64,000 nt of DNA, taken from Physcia stellaris (lineage: Eukaryota > Ascomycota > Lecanoromycetes > Caliciales > Physciaceae). The stretch is taken from contig JABSSW010000004.1 of assembly GCA_018902385.1 (NCBI GenBank), forward strand, positions 372,001 through 436,000. Direction: 5' to 3'. Under the pieces are notes generated by a model. The model was given only the letters and a program-made list of their open reading frames with translations. It was not told the origin of the DNA and ran no database searches. Of this stretch, positions 34,364-45,487 are shown one piece after another. How positions within the stretch are numbered: the first letter of the stretch is position 1; each line of letters starts with the position of its first letter. Both the position numbers and the translations under genes were made by a program.

Positions 34364-36445
34364 GTCAATACTGCTACCTCATGACGCATCGTTTTGCATC
34401 GGGTTGGATAACGTCATTGATCTTTTCTTATTATACCCACGAGGAACTTCAGTAACTATCAAAAGCTGGCTTGGCTCGGCTCGGAGGGATCTGGGATCTC
34501 CACGCCGCCATTGAGGGGGTTTCACGATCTGCATTTCTACGAGAGTAGCGCGATGGGGAGCGAGGGAGGTAGTGGATGTAATTCGCATAATCTTGGTGTA
34601 TGTGTGGCATTGGAGATAAGAGATGAAGATTCTTTCCGGTCCGACTGCGATGGAAAATGGGGGAAAGATGGTTGTATATACAGAAGAAATCCAGTCGTGA
34701 CTCTACCTTTTACTCTCTTTTTGCTCGTAGACATAACGTGCTTCAACTCTCAACCACACCCGCATCCCGATGTCAGCGCAACAGCAAATTTCCCCTTTCC
34801 CGCCCCCTTAGCGCCCACCACTCGGCACGCCAAGAAACGGCACATCAAGCGGGTTCCTGCAGGATGCAGGTGGAGATTGGAGGACCCAATTACGGGCTTC
34901 TGAGCCGCACTTGCGTTTTGGGGGCGTCTTTTGCGCGTCATCGACGATCCGAAAATCGTGTGATTGAGGTCTCTCCGAGTACTTTCGCGGTTTGAGGAAG
35001 GAGGAGACGACCGTTGAAGGCGGCGAGGTTCCTGTTGAACAACACACCCTCTGGCCCCAGCGCAGTCTAAGTTTACATGCATTGAAAGGTACGTAGTCGA
35101 ATCCTGATGATACATACGAATACCAGCTGCAGCACGAGATTCATATCTCAATGATGTCTTTGGAGATGGAATTTTGTGGATTTGTCGTACTTAAAACGTG
35201 CCTCATGCCGCATCTTGGCGTTTTCACCTCCCCTGTGTATCTTCGCTGTTTCGGTAAGTTGGTATAGACATACCTCTTTGTGGTGCTGATCTCATATCTT
35301 GTCCACGCTCAACGGATCTCAGACCATGGTGGCGCAAGCGTTTGCAGCTGGCATTCGTTGCCACGTCAAGGGCCGCAGTTCTGATCAGCCAGCACATTGC
35401 TAAAGTAGGAAAGTCGAGCTTCACGAAGTGGGAAAATCGCCGCAGGAAGGGATTGGAAGTCGCAATCGTACTGCTTCCCGCGATATGTATCGGCTTTTCC
35501 TATCGCGGGTGGTACCAGCGGCCACATCTTGTAATCCACGCACTTCAAGGGGATCGGCGTCAACGGATAGTTCAATGGACTATCACCACATTCCTACGTC
35601 AATTCTAGTCACTCATAACACCAAAAACCCGTCCCTGCTGCTCGGTCAATAACGGCAATGAAATCTTAACAAATCTCACCCTGATACATTTATACCACGA
35701 TTCTTCTTCTGATAGGGTTTCACTTCCTATGCCCTCAAAAGTATTAGCCAATATCTAGATGTAGTACGGGTACGTGGGCGTTTCCTAGAATTCTCTGGGG
35801 AGAAACATTATTGTAAGTTGCAACGCTGTGGGCTGTGGGCTTACGACGCTGCGTGCTTTGCGCCCGAGGCAACTTTGAGGCTCCTGAGCGCTAGCTAAGG
35901 GCGTTCCACCTATCACACATGCAGCCTTGCGTTGTCACTATGGGCTTCCCATGTCTAGAAACCCAACCCGCATGTCGACTCCATAATCACGAGGGTTATG
36001 ATATATTCACAGCTACGCCATCATAGCATCTCGAATCCTTTGATTACAAGGAAGGCTGTGTTCGATTTGGTGTCGTAATCGCTTTTCCGGTTGATTGTAC
36101 CAAGACAAGAATATCTTGTCTTTCAACATTTCAACAGGCAGCTATGTTGCGATGTCACAGCCGACGGACGACATCTGAGCATTCTGTTCTCTGTTTAAGT
36201 TTCTTTCCTACAGACCAGTCCCTGTGTCACACAATTAGTGGCGGTGGACGCGGAGACTCATACTGGATGATGAACCTGTGATTTCCTTGTTGGCTGCTCA
36301 TCTCGAGTACAGTGACCGAGGATTGGACGAGACATAGCTGATTCTGACAGCAGAGTGGGTGCACACCTGGAGACTCAGTGCTTGGTCAGCTTCATAGAGT
36401 CCCTACTACAAGGCAATTGGAAGTCATTAGAACAGCATGTAAATT
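34364..36445. other. Intergenic, 2.1 kb
   Basis: No gene is supported on either strand; open frames up to 133 codons lack recognisable features. Confidence 0.45.
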
Positions 36446-39055
36446 ATGGCGCTCACACAGAATACACCGAGGAGTCAAAGGGCTGAGCTCGCTGCTCGAG
36501 GGATGGATGTCAGCGCAAGAGGCATGGATTTGCTCCAAACAATAGCCGAGATTACAAATTCATCCAACGGCGCGATCAAGACAGCGTCTAATGTTATGTA
36601 CTGGCTTGGCAGAGAGCGTATCAATCAAGAAGATCTGGAACATTGCCTGACTCGGGCTAAAGATCTAGTGCATCCTAATGGAGATGCGTTACTGTTTTAC
36701 AACGATGTGCTGAAGGGAATCGAGATGATGCCGCAGTCAGTTTTGAGACCCTTCAAGTCCATCTCATCTGGATCATTGGGTCGTTTCTTGGTGTTCGATC
36801 CTGGGCTTGCTTGGATTACTTCTACGATATCCGGTCTTTATCAATTCCACGACGAATCCTTCATTGCACACGCAGTGACTGCACTCATTGTCCATATGAA
36901 TGCTCAAAGAGAGGGAGACCAGACCAAGTTTCTCTCTAGTTTCTGGTCGAACCCCGTATGCCTCAAGATGATGCCTGTGGTCAAGAAGATCACTTCTAGC
37001 GTGTGGCTTAATATTGTGAACTCTGGCAACGCCTCTATGCCATTACCAGAAGAGCTTCGAACCATCTGCCCTGTTGGACATCATCTGGATATCAACGACC
37101 TCGTCGAAGCACTGGCTCGACTGAACCACCCCTGTCGAGCTGCTCGTGTAATTATCTCAAGCCAATACCTCCTTGGAAATCTCATTCTTTGGCTTATATA
37201 TCATTTCAATGGTCTTTTGCGGGTCATAGTAAGCGGAAAGACTACTTACGAATCAAGGTTGGGCTATGAGGAGCGAGAGGTAGAAGTCCGAGTCAGTCTC
37301 CGATGTGGCTCTGATGGAGAATGCTCTAACGCCAGAGACAATGCGAGACAATTCGAAATGGTTGAGTGTATTGCCAGTGATTGGAGGCAATTCTTCAAAG
37401 GAAATTCTTTGTCCTCCTCCTCACTCGGGCATAAGCCACGGGTTAGGAAAGCTCTTTACGATCTCGACGCCTGGCGTAGTATCACTCCTTTAAATTCTCA
37501 TGCTGCTTTACAATCTAAGATTAGGCAAGTTGCACTCGATATGGTTAGATGGATTTGCAGATTGCGCATCGAGCCATTTGCACCGGCAATATCAGGAATC
37601 GTATATAAAGTGGATTTGAAAAGAACTGAAGCCAGCGGTAGGCAGATGACACTTATCAGCGACTTGTTGAAGAGATCACCATCTATTCTACAGGCTGCCT
37701 GGGCCTCGGAGTTACCTCGAAACTGGGCACCCGAAGATGCTGTCGAGATATGGTCTCCACAGGGATTTGCACAAGCTGCATCGCACTCAAAACAGCGTCC
37801 AGAACCCTCCGACGACACTGATTCTGTCAAAGATACCAGAGCATCCCTCATCCGCGGATGCTTTCCAGGCTTGGACGACCTGATTAGTAGAGCACAGGCA
37901 CAATGTCAATGTGTGACATGTTCGAACGAGAAGACTATCACACATCTGCAGTCTGGTTGTCTAAAATTCCATGCCTACGCTGCTGTGTTGACACTTTTGG
38001 GCCACAGCGTAGCAGATGCCTTTAGCGCGGACGATGTATCAGGAGCTGAAGATACCTCTTTTCAGGTAACGAATCCTGATGTATACTTCGTTGAACGGAT
38101 TCTATTAGATATCGCTCAAAATTCCCGCATTGTGTGGCAGACGTGGTTTCAGGTGGCTGCCTGCGTTTACCTTGGACGTTGCTACGTTAATCCAGGCGTG
38201 AAGCGGCGCGCAAAAGGCATGCTTACGGCTGACGGTACTATGCTCATGGCAATTCAGTACGGTGGCCTTGCTGTTGTCGCGCCCTGGACCGACCTGTCTC
38301 TGGAAATCAGCCACATAGGATCATTCGGATTTGTGACTGTGCGGGGCCGACTGTGTGTTCCCACAGCTACAAAAGATCATCCGGGATCAATTACAACTCA
38401 CCAAGTTGTCGACGACGATTTCGCTGTCATTAAAGATCGGAAGACTGAATTCACGGCCACTGATGATCAAAACGTGGAATCTCCCATTAGCATCGCTGAC
38501 ATCCATCTCCCAGTGGACGATCATGATCCCGAGCTCGACGTTATCCTCTTCTCCTCTGATCATGAGGAATACCATCTTTTGACACGGGTGCGGTCAGGCA
38601 AGTACTCAAGATTGGTCAGCACTAGTGCCACGGCAATCCTGCAGTCCAAACTTATTCACAGTCAAGCTCCAAAGGCCTGCAAACATGAGTCTGGACTAAC
38701 ATCGAATGAAGCAGCAAGCGTTGCCGCAGATAAAGCGCTAGTCTATCCCTTTGACAAAATGCTCGGCCAATGGCCTGGTGTACCGCTGGGTCGCCTCCAC
38801 ATGTCACAATTTATTGATACATATCTTAAGTATAACGTGGCACTGGCGCTCGCAGAAGGCGGCATAGTCGCCGTAAATGGCACTCGTTGTTGGACTTGTG
38901 CTGCTCGAAGGCTTCTTGAAACTCAAGGCAGACGCATCGCAATGTCCTCAGGACTCTTCCTTATCAATACTACCAGCGTCTTGAGGGAAGAAGTCGAGAT
39001 CAATCCTCGCAGTGAACCATCGAAGGAGCCTTTGAGACAAGTTACAGCGGGATGA
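36446..39055 (+). CDS. Large intronless fungal protein of unknown function (869 aa)
   Basis: A single uninterrupted frame begins with the ATG at 36446 (MALTQNTPRSQRAELAARGM). Its composition is that of a folded globular protein, with no signal peptide and no extended membrane segments. A hydrophobic stretch near residue 245 (YLLGNLILWLIYHFNGLLRV) may be buried or membrane-associated. A Cys cluster, CQCVTCSNEKTITHLQSGCL, lies at about residues 488-507. A further ordered block is MLMAIQYGGLAVVAPWTDLS near 598. I associate this architecture with uncharacterised proteins that occur patchily in filamentous ascomycetes, but know no named domain. The lack of introns contrasts with the multi-exon neighbours. 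Confidence 0.8.
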   Translation: MALTQNTPRSQRAELAARGMDVSARGMDLLQTIAEITNSSNGAIKTASNVMYWLGRERINQEDLEHCLTRAKDLVHPNGDALLFYNDVLKGIEMMPQSVLRPFKSISSGSLGRFLVFDPGLAWITSTISGLYQFHDESFIAHAVTALIVHMNAQREGDQTKFLSSFWSNPVCLKMMPVVKKITSSVWLNIVNSGNASMPLPEELRTICPVGHHLDINDLVEALARLNHPCRAARVIISSQYLLGNLILWLIYHFNGLLRVIVSGKTTYESRLGYEEREVEVRVSLRCGSDGECSNARDNARQFEMVECIASDWRQFFKGNSLSSSSLGHKPRVRKALYDLDAWRSITPLNSHAALQSKIRQVALDMVRWICRLRIEPFAPAISGIVYKVDLKRTEASGRQMTLISDLLKRSPSILQAAWASELPRNWAPEDAVEIWSPQGFAQAASHSKQRPEPSDDTDSVKDTRASLIRGCFPGLDDLISRAQAQCQCVTCSNEKTITHLQSGCLKFHAYAAVLTLLGHSVADAFSADDVSGAEDTSFQVTNPDVYFVERILLDIAQNSRIVWQTWFQVAACVYLGRCYVNPGVKRRAKGMLTADGTMLMAIQYGGLAVVAPWTDLSLEISHIGSFGFVTVRGRLCVPTATKDHPGSITTHQVVDDDFAVIKDRKTEFTATDDQNVESPISIADIHLPVDDHDPELDVILFSSDHEEYHLLTRVRSGKYSRLVSTSATAILQSKLIHSQAPKACKHESGLTSNEAASVAADKALVYPFDKMLGQWPGVPLGRLHMSQFIDTYLKYNVALALAEGGIVAVNGTRCWTCAARRLLETQGRRIAMSSGLFLINTTSVLREEVEINPRSEPSKEPLRQVTAG

Positions 39056-40273
39056 TAGTGGTACTAGGAAGGGTCCAGGTCGAGTCAAGGAACCTGAAGA
39101 TCCTAGCTTTCCAATCATTTATCCAAGCTATTAATGTGCGGCTTCACAGCCTGATTGTGCGCTTTGCTCCGAACGAAAAGCCCCACTGAGCTTTCCCTCC
39201 GAAGTCCTGTCTGTAGGCAGTACCCTGCTCAAAGTCTGAATGGTAGATGTGCCATTCATGACAAAACAAAAGAGCTCGAACAGCATCGCGAAACCTTGGT
39301 CCAGATCCTCCTCTCAATATCTCTCGACCACAACATTCATTCCCAACCCATGAAACATAGTTGTTGGGAGTTTGGTACTAAGGACGATGTGATCGATGGC
39401 TATTCCCTATTCTCCACACTTTGGAGGGTTGTCCGCATTCAAGGCTTTTAGGATCAAGAACCTCAACCAGGGGTTCCCCTATCAACCACCTAGAGTCGGC
39501 AACTGGCTCTTGTTTCTAAGAGCAAGTATCTGCTTCTTATCTCATGGATATCTTTCCCTCATAATGTTCCGCTAATAGTAAAATTCTCCGAAGTTCACAG
39601 TACGAGCGAACCGCTGTCCGGTCTTGCGGGAGCGGCTTTCCATCCACAAATTTGGGAAGACGTGTTAGCTAATATCGTGAGGGGAGATCTTAGATCGTCC
39701 CGAAGCTTTCGTCTGAGTTTGCTTCTCATGGCACCTTTTCCTAAATGTATTGGTGCCGTATAAGTATCTTTAGCCTTGAGAACGGAAATGCCTTCTCATC
39801 CACAAATTTGGGGAGACGTGTTAGCTGATATCGCGAGGGGAGCACATCTGAGATTGCTCTGAAGCTTTCGTTTGAGCCATGGCACCTTTTCCGAAATGTT
39901 TTGGTGCAGTATTTGGATTTTTAGATATAAGGATGGAATCTAATTCAGTCTGATCTATTGAAAACGGCTTTAGCAAGACAAGCTGTTGAATTTTCGTAGG
40001 TCATTTCATGGGATGAACAACAGCTGTTGCTGAAGACCGATGATGGTATTATCGAAGACGACGAAGAGGTAAAATGATTGGTTGAAACCATCATGAGTAA
40101 AATCTTTGATGAAGCAGATTGAGGCTTCACTACATATTAAATACTAGTAGGGGATTCCACTCTATTTGATCCTGCATGAATAGTTTATTAGTAGCAGAAC
40201 TATTGTGCAATGAATTAACTACTGCGATGACAGCAAGAGAAGCTACAAGCAACATCCCCCCCTCCCCAAGGCA
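39056..40273. other. Intergenic, 1.2 kb, with a tandem duplication
   Basis: Contains a two-copy duplication with 156-bp period (39641-39925). No gene is seen. Confidence 0.5.
39641..39925 (+). repeat. Two-copy tandem duplication, period about 156 bp
   Basis: Copy 1 starts at CATCCACAAATTTGGG (39641) and copy 2 at the same words (39797). Both continue with GACGTGTTAGCT, ATATCG, GAGGGGAG, GAAGCTTTCGT, ATGGCACCTTTTCC and AAATGT.TTGGTGC. They differ by point changes and small indels. Non-coding. Confidence 0.8.
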
Positions 40274-42212
40274 TTACATGGTATCAATCAGCCCCTTAAC
40301 CCTTTGCTCTTCGACCCCCTGCGAAGGACCACTCTTCTTCCCCCAACTTCTCCATCTCTTCGAGGCCGAGTCGCGAGCATCGCCATCGCCCAAAGCCTCG
40401 CGCTCAGCGTCTGGAGTGCTCTCAGCCTCGACCTTCTTGCGCAGGAGATTGAACTTGAGAAACCCCTTCCGCTCTTTCGCAACCCTCTTGCTGGAAGTGT
40501 CGCTCTCGCTTTCGGATTTGGACGGCTGGGCGCTTGCTGCTGGACTCTCTATTCTTTCTTTCTCTGCATCTACGCTTTCGATTTCTTTTTCAATCTGAGG
40601 CTCGGGGATTTCCACCCTTGGCGGCTCAAGAGTCGTGATTTCCGCTGGTACATCGTCTTCGCCTTCGATCTCCAGTTGGTCGTCGCTGTCGGACTGCATA
40701 GCTTCGAGTACGAGCGTTTCCCCCACAGGATTCCCCTCACTAGCCCCTGTGCTCACCGCCCTCGCCTTCCGATTGAGAGCGCTGTTGACAGCATTCATCA
40801 GCAATCCCATGCTACCGGACCGTTGCATTCGAGGTTTGGAGCTTTCGGACGAGCCATCGGTGAAGTTTGGTGTGGGCGGAGGAGGCGGCAACAGTGAGAG
40901 ATCGCGTTGAGGGGAGTCCTTGGGGGGACTTGGGGTAGGTACTCGCTCACGAATACTCTGTTTCTGTGGGCTGGGTGTTCTCATGCCGCGGCGGATGAAA
41001 GAGGCGAAGCGCGGCTGGGTGGCTGTAGTGTTGTGAGGTGGGGAGAGCGATATCAACGCCGGGGCGGTGACGGCCCGATGAGCGGTTGCCCTTCTGGACG
41101 CAGCTTTGGCTGGCTCGACTGGCTTTTGGGGCGAGCTTCCTTGGGCTGACGCAGGTCTTGGGAGGCTGGGACGGAAGACAGCGTGCGAGGGCGGTGAGAG
41201 TGTGATTGCCTTGGCTGTGCCGAAAAGTGTTTCTTCCCGGGTATTGATCGAGGATGAGGAGGAGGAAGAATTGCTTTGGATTGATGATATAGTGAGGTTG
41301 CTACTCTTCCTTGGAGGTTTCTTGGTCGGATGGATCAATGGAGAAGAGTGTGTGCTTGGAGTCGGTGAAGCTACACCGAGTGCCACGAGTTGATCTGGAT
41401 GGAGTCAGTTTACTTGCTTGTGTCGCTCACACGGATAGACCCTACCCCAGGTTCGTGGGAAGTAGCGGAAGCACGCAAATGGCTTATCCAACGGGTCGAT
41501 TAGAGCGTAGTTGTAAAAGCGCTTTGGATGTTCTCTTGTCAGATATCCTGCTTTGACAAGGCTTCTGTCGGTCATCATTGTTGTCTCCAATAAGGCAGAA
41601 AAAGACTTGCCTGATGCCATTGGCGCCGATAAACCGAGACCTTGGGGTGTCTACTTGCTTCGTCGGCATCACGTCTTTGTAGTCTAGCAGCTCAGGCTCA
41701 ACTCTCTGCCGGCCTTTGGCACGATAGACCTTGATCTCCATTACATCGTCGGGATTCTCGGATCCGGAAAAACACAGCATCCTTCGTTCGACAGTCGATT
41801 CGCCATCCCACCTCCCACCAGAATCGTACCTACCGTTGTTGTCAGAACAAGCGCATGCTCAGATAATTGGGAAATTCCTGGTCGTTCGAGTGACTTACAA
41901 ACCAAATACGGTCTTACCGCGGTACCCATCATCTTCACCGCAGCCCCAGCTAACAACACACTTTTTATTGAGGAAAAGCTTGAAGTAGTAGATGGCTTTC
42001 GGAGGGTATGGTGGGGCGATGCTGTAACGAAGCCAGAACTGCGATGAAGGGTACGTAGGTAGGTAGACCGACACGAGTGATAGCTCGGGATCCAGTAGGG
42101 TGGGCACGGTTGAGAAAGGGTCATCTATCGATGTGGGGGGAGCGTACTCGGGGAGTTGACATATGTCAAACTGTGAAGTGATGGAAATTGTAATGCTCCT
42201 GTAGGTTGGCAT
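40274..42212 (-). CDS. Conserved ascomycete protein of unknown function, 4 exons, ordered N terminus and disordered C terminus
   Basis: Exons 42212-41899 (or ending about 41903), 41830-41611, 41564-41446 and 41394-40274 give about 590 aa. The N-terminal 210 residues are an ordered beta-rich-looking domain: SITISITSQFDICQLPEY, YPSSQFWLRYSIAPPYPP, KKCVVSWGCG, VMEIKVYRAKGR, then RFYNYALIDPLDKPFACFRY and FPRTWDQL. I know this pattern from uncharacterised ascomycete proteins. The rest is Ser/Pro/Lys-rich and ends RWRSWGKKSG...GLIDTM. Intron 2 uses a GC donor (GCAAGT). Intron 1 is ambiguous: the strong GTAAGT donor gives a 1-nt mismatch in phase, while the weaker GTTTGT four bases earlier restores it. 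An extra base in exon 2 is the alternative. Confidence 0.75.
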
Positions 42213-43372
42213 TTCGTCAAAGTGCTAAAATCATTTGCCTGGGGGATACGCGTTTCATGGTTTTTACAGAACGGGTGCAAAAAGATGAAGTCGGCTTGCC
42301 CACTTAACTTCGATACGAAGATTGCACGTGATGGGTTTGGCGACTGGAACTAAGGTACAACACTGGTACCACCGATGACGAGCAATTGGCAGAAGGAGAA
42401 AAATTTACATGACGTGGAAACGTGATATAAGAACACGTCCAGAAAATGCAATCCCTTGATCGCTGGATGTTGACATTACTCCTATGCATGATGGTAAGAA
42501 CAGATCGCAGCTTGCAGCACGAATATCAATCAGCGCCGAATAAATAAGATTGACAATGGATGTAAGGAGATCGATTCAGCCTCGCCGCAAGATTTCCTGC
42601 CGTCAAAGATCAGAAGTCAAGTTCGGTAAAAGCGCTCTACAGCCAGGATGCACAGGCGAACCCCCGCCATCATGCATTCGAAGACTCAATCGATTACTGA
42701 AGGAAGAATCGCAGGACCTCCCCAATTTCTGGAGCTTTGGCACCAACACCGAAGGTTTAGCGACTAACCTCATATATGCAGGCCATGGCCATACTCATCC
42801 AGTCGCCTGTTAGAATAAGTTCCCGTTGACTAACTCAACAGGCTCGCCACAAAGAAATCACTATAGCTGATCGCTTGTGGATTATTAGAGCTTTCTTTAA
42901 TCATTTAGCTTCAAGTCAGAAACCAAAGGACAAAATGTCTGTCCATCCCTTTGCTACAGCAATGGCTCGTGTTTTCATTACAATTCTGATCCCGATCGCT
43001 CTGGGGCACTGTGGGAAGACGAAGATACATCGTTACAGCCTGGCTTTGCTCGACTGAATAACCGAGCATGTGTCCCAAAGGCGGAGGGAGAATGTGGCAA
43101 GAGTACAATGCTTGAGCCTCTTTGAATGAGGTTTTTAGCATGCGCATCCGAGGGGGTAGAGTTTATCCTGCATGACAGCATGGGGCAGTTGTTGCAGCAT
43201 AGTGGTCCTACCACATAAGACCTTGGATAGTACCTGTCGGGTGGATGAGCCCGTCTCAAAACCCCCTTGATGTGACTAGTCGACGCGATGACCACCCGTC
43301 TTTAGCTCTGTCTTGAAAGCCCACTGTTTCACGGTCGCTGCTGCAGGACTCGTAGAGCGGGATCCGCAGGTC
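42213..43372. other. Intergenic, 1.2 kb
   Basis: No gene is supported; short open frames only. Confidence 0.45.
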
Positions 43373-43934
43373 TCAAGGGACTGCAGACGCGTCATTACCC
43401 TTACTCTCGCCGTCTACTGGGTGTCCAGCGAGAATTTTTGAAACATCGTCTTTCAGTTCCGGTATGGCTTTCGTCATCTCATTGCCAAGAATATCGGCAA
43501 AGCTGGTAAATGCCTCGCATTTACCTTTCATTTCTCGATTGACATCCTGGATACTTTCTATGAACGCTCTAGTATAGATGTGAGGATTGCGACCGTCGTC
43601 AATGTATTCATGAATCAGCTCCGGAGGCGCTGTTGCGGAGATATTGGATGCGGTGTTGCTCAACGCCGCAAGTGATCCGGAAAGCTCCTTACTGAAAGAG
43701 AAGGAATGTCAGCGTTTATTTGCTCTTGACGTTGTTTGAGGGGGAGGCAGTACACTTTACCGACGAGCACCTGCTGGGTTTCGGGGCCAAGGTAGCCATG
43801 CACAGAAGACTGAATCTCAAAGAGGTCTTGGATAACGTCTTTCAGGCGTCCTGCATCACCGATCGATTAGTTCGATGCCCCCAAACTGGGCTATAAGGCT
43901 TACCATCGACGTCGTCCAGAGTCATCGGAGCCAT
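43373..43934 (-). CDS. MED10: Mediator complex subunit 10 (MED10/Nut2)
   Basis: Exons 43934-43904, 43850-43756 and 43687-43373 give about 146 aa, the usual size for fungal Nut2. The N terminus MAPMTLDDVD leads into a helical LKDVIQDLFEIQSSVHGYLG, then the family signature IHEYIDDGRNPHIYTRAFIE and GKCEAFTSFADILGNEMTKA. MED10 belongs to the middle module of the Mediator co-activator and bridges transcription factors and RNA polymerase II. Intron 1 has a GTAAGC donor and a CTAAT branch. Intron 2 as drawn uses the weak donor GTGTAC with acceptor TAAG, the only combination I found that keeps phase; this boundary is tentative. It lies divergent from nothing obvious and shares no promoter with a neighbour. 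Confidence 0.9.
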
Positions 43935-44375
43935 CCTCGCAACGATATGGGGTCAGGGTCAGTAGGAGCGACAATGGAGCGGAAATTGAAACGGGATCGC
44001 TTGTGGTTGCGCTTGCTACGCGCGCGCTTCGACAGGGTTTCGAACAGATTTTTGACAAGAGACTATGTCAAATTTGGTAGTATCAGTATGTGATTCTTTG
44101 TTTTTCTATAAATACTTTACAGTGTACGGAGTACATCTTCTCAATATGGCATCATAGGAAACAGCGTGCTGATTGATTGACTACGAAAGACTGCACGACG
44201 CACGTCGAATTTAACGATTTTCAGACCTCATGTGATTTCCAGTGTCAACCTAAACAAAGATTAAGCTCATACCATCCTAGAGCTTACTTTTAACACATGC
44301 GAGCTCCCTCGTCAACTTGCTTCTAGCCGTTCTTGCATCCCAAATCCCCGAGTTTTACTGAGGTCTGACCCACGA
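43935..44375. other. Intergenic, 0.4 kb
   Basis: Upstream region of MED10 and 3' region of the F-box-like gene, both on the minus strand. Nothing recognised. Confidence 0.45.
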
Positions 44376-45487
44376 TCACTCGAAGTCTTCCCATTTGAAA
44401 GGTCGAGCCCAATCGAATGAATGCGGAGCTCGATGTTGGTTGATCCAGCTGGACACTTTCTGAAGCGGTAAGACAATTCGTTGCGGCTCTCCTATCATTC
44501 TGATGTTGTCGGCTATAGCGGAAAATCTATATTTGTTTCCGTCGACTCCCTTTGCAATCTCCATTTGTCCAGCTGGCTTCAACAGGGCGGACATAAATTT
44601 GACAATGAGCAAGTGCAGGTCATTATCCAGCAAACCGGTGAGTATAACCTTCTCAAGCCGATGCTTGGCGCCTACAAGCATGTAGGAAGTGAATCTAGCG
44701 TAAATTTCTTCATTCAAGACCGATAATCCTTTCATACGGTCTATGGCAAGTTTCAAGTGTGCAGACTCAGCCCACGCTACAGATGAGGCCATATGGCTGC
44801 CAGGCGGTAGATATTGCGGCATTATTGAGACGAAGTCCAGGCGAAACTCCCGAAGAGCTGGAAAGCTTGCCAAGGAGTGGACTCGGTCGACTGTGGTGTT
44901 TACAAAGTGAGCACTGTTCGGCAGACTGATGACGCGGAGGTTAAGACTGGTTATGCTGCGAAAACCATCGTTCCAAAGTCGCAGATGCTATCGAGATTAC
45001 AAATTAGCGTCTTTCCTTAAAGACTCACGAAATTGTCCATATACGACATAGCATAACTTCTTTGGGAAGTTTCTTTTCGCGTATGAAGCGGGGAGAACAA
45101 ATCGATGCAAAACCGCAATTCGAATACTCCGTGTAAAACAACTCTACTTACATTGTCCTTTATTGGCTTCGACCAAGTCCCAAGTTCTAGGTCGAATGAA
45201 AAGGTATTTCCACTGAACAAGATTTTCCAGCCTTCCGTGTGGTAAAGCCGGCATGTAAAAAGCATTGACAAACTCAGGTTATCCTGTCCGAACAACTCAT
45301 CTGTGGCATCAGGAAGTAGACATCGGCTGGCGTACTTCTTCGTCATGCGGCTCCCGAAATTGAAAAGAGCCGTCGGAGTCGTGAGACATTGCCTCAATAT
45401 AAGTAGCTGGAGCTCTGTAGGAAGGCTCGAGAGGTTAGGTTCAGAAATAGTCTGATCGATCGATGAGCTGTCCTCGTTCGAAGCCAT
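44376..45487 (-). CDS. F-box-like protein, family member 1
   Basis: Exon 1 is 45487-45029 and exon 2 is 44987-44376 (donor GTGAGT, acceptor GATAG), giving 356 aa. Near the N terminus, SSLPTELQLLILRQCLTTP resembles the start of an F-box helix pair, which would bind Skp1 in an SCF ubiquitin ligase. The family shares two further blocks with the genes at 61394 and 63209: LFTCRLYHTEGWKILFSGN and LEKVILTGLLDNDLHLLIVK. No leucine-rich, WD40 or kelch repeats are visible downstream. Such F-box-like families of unknown substrate are common and expanded in filamentous fungi. F-box function is inferred from the N-terminal motif only. Confidence 0.75.

Noticed and set aside
34750-35151. Minus-strand frame of 133 codons
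   Set aside because: Overlapped by plus-strand frames of similar quality, with no domain or splice support.
40304-40897. Plus-strand frame of 197 codons and others in this interval
   Set aside because: They are antisense shadows of exon 4 of the conserved minus-strand gene.
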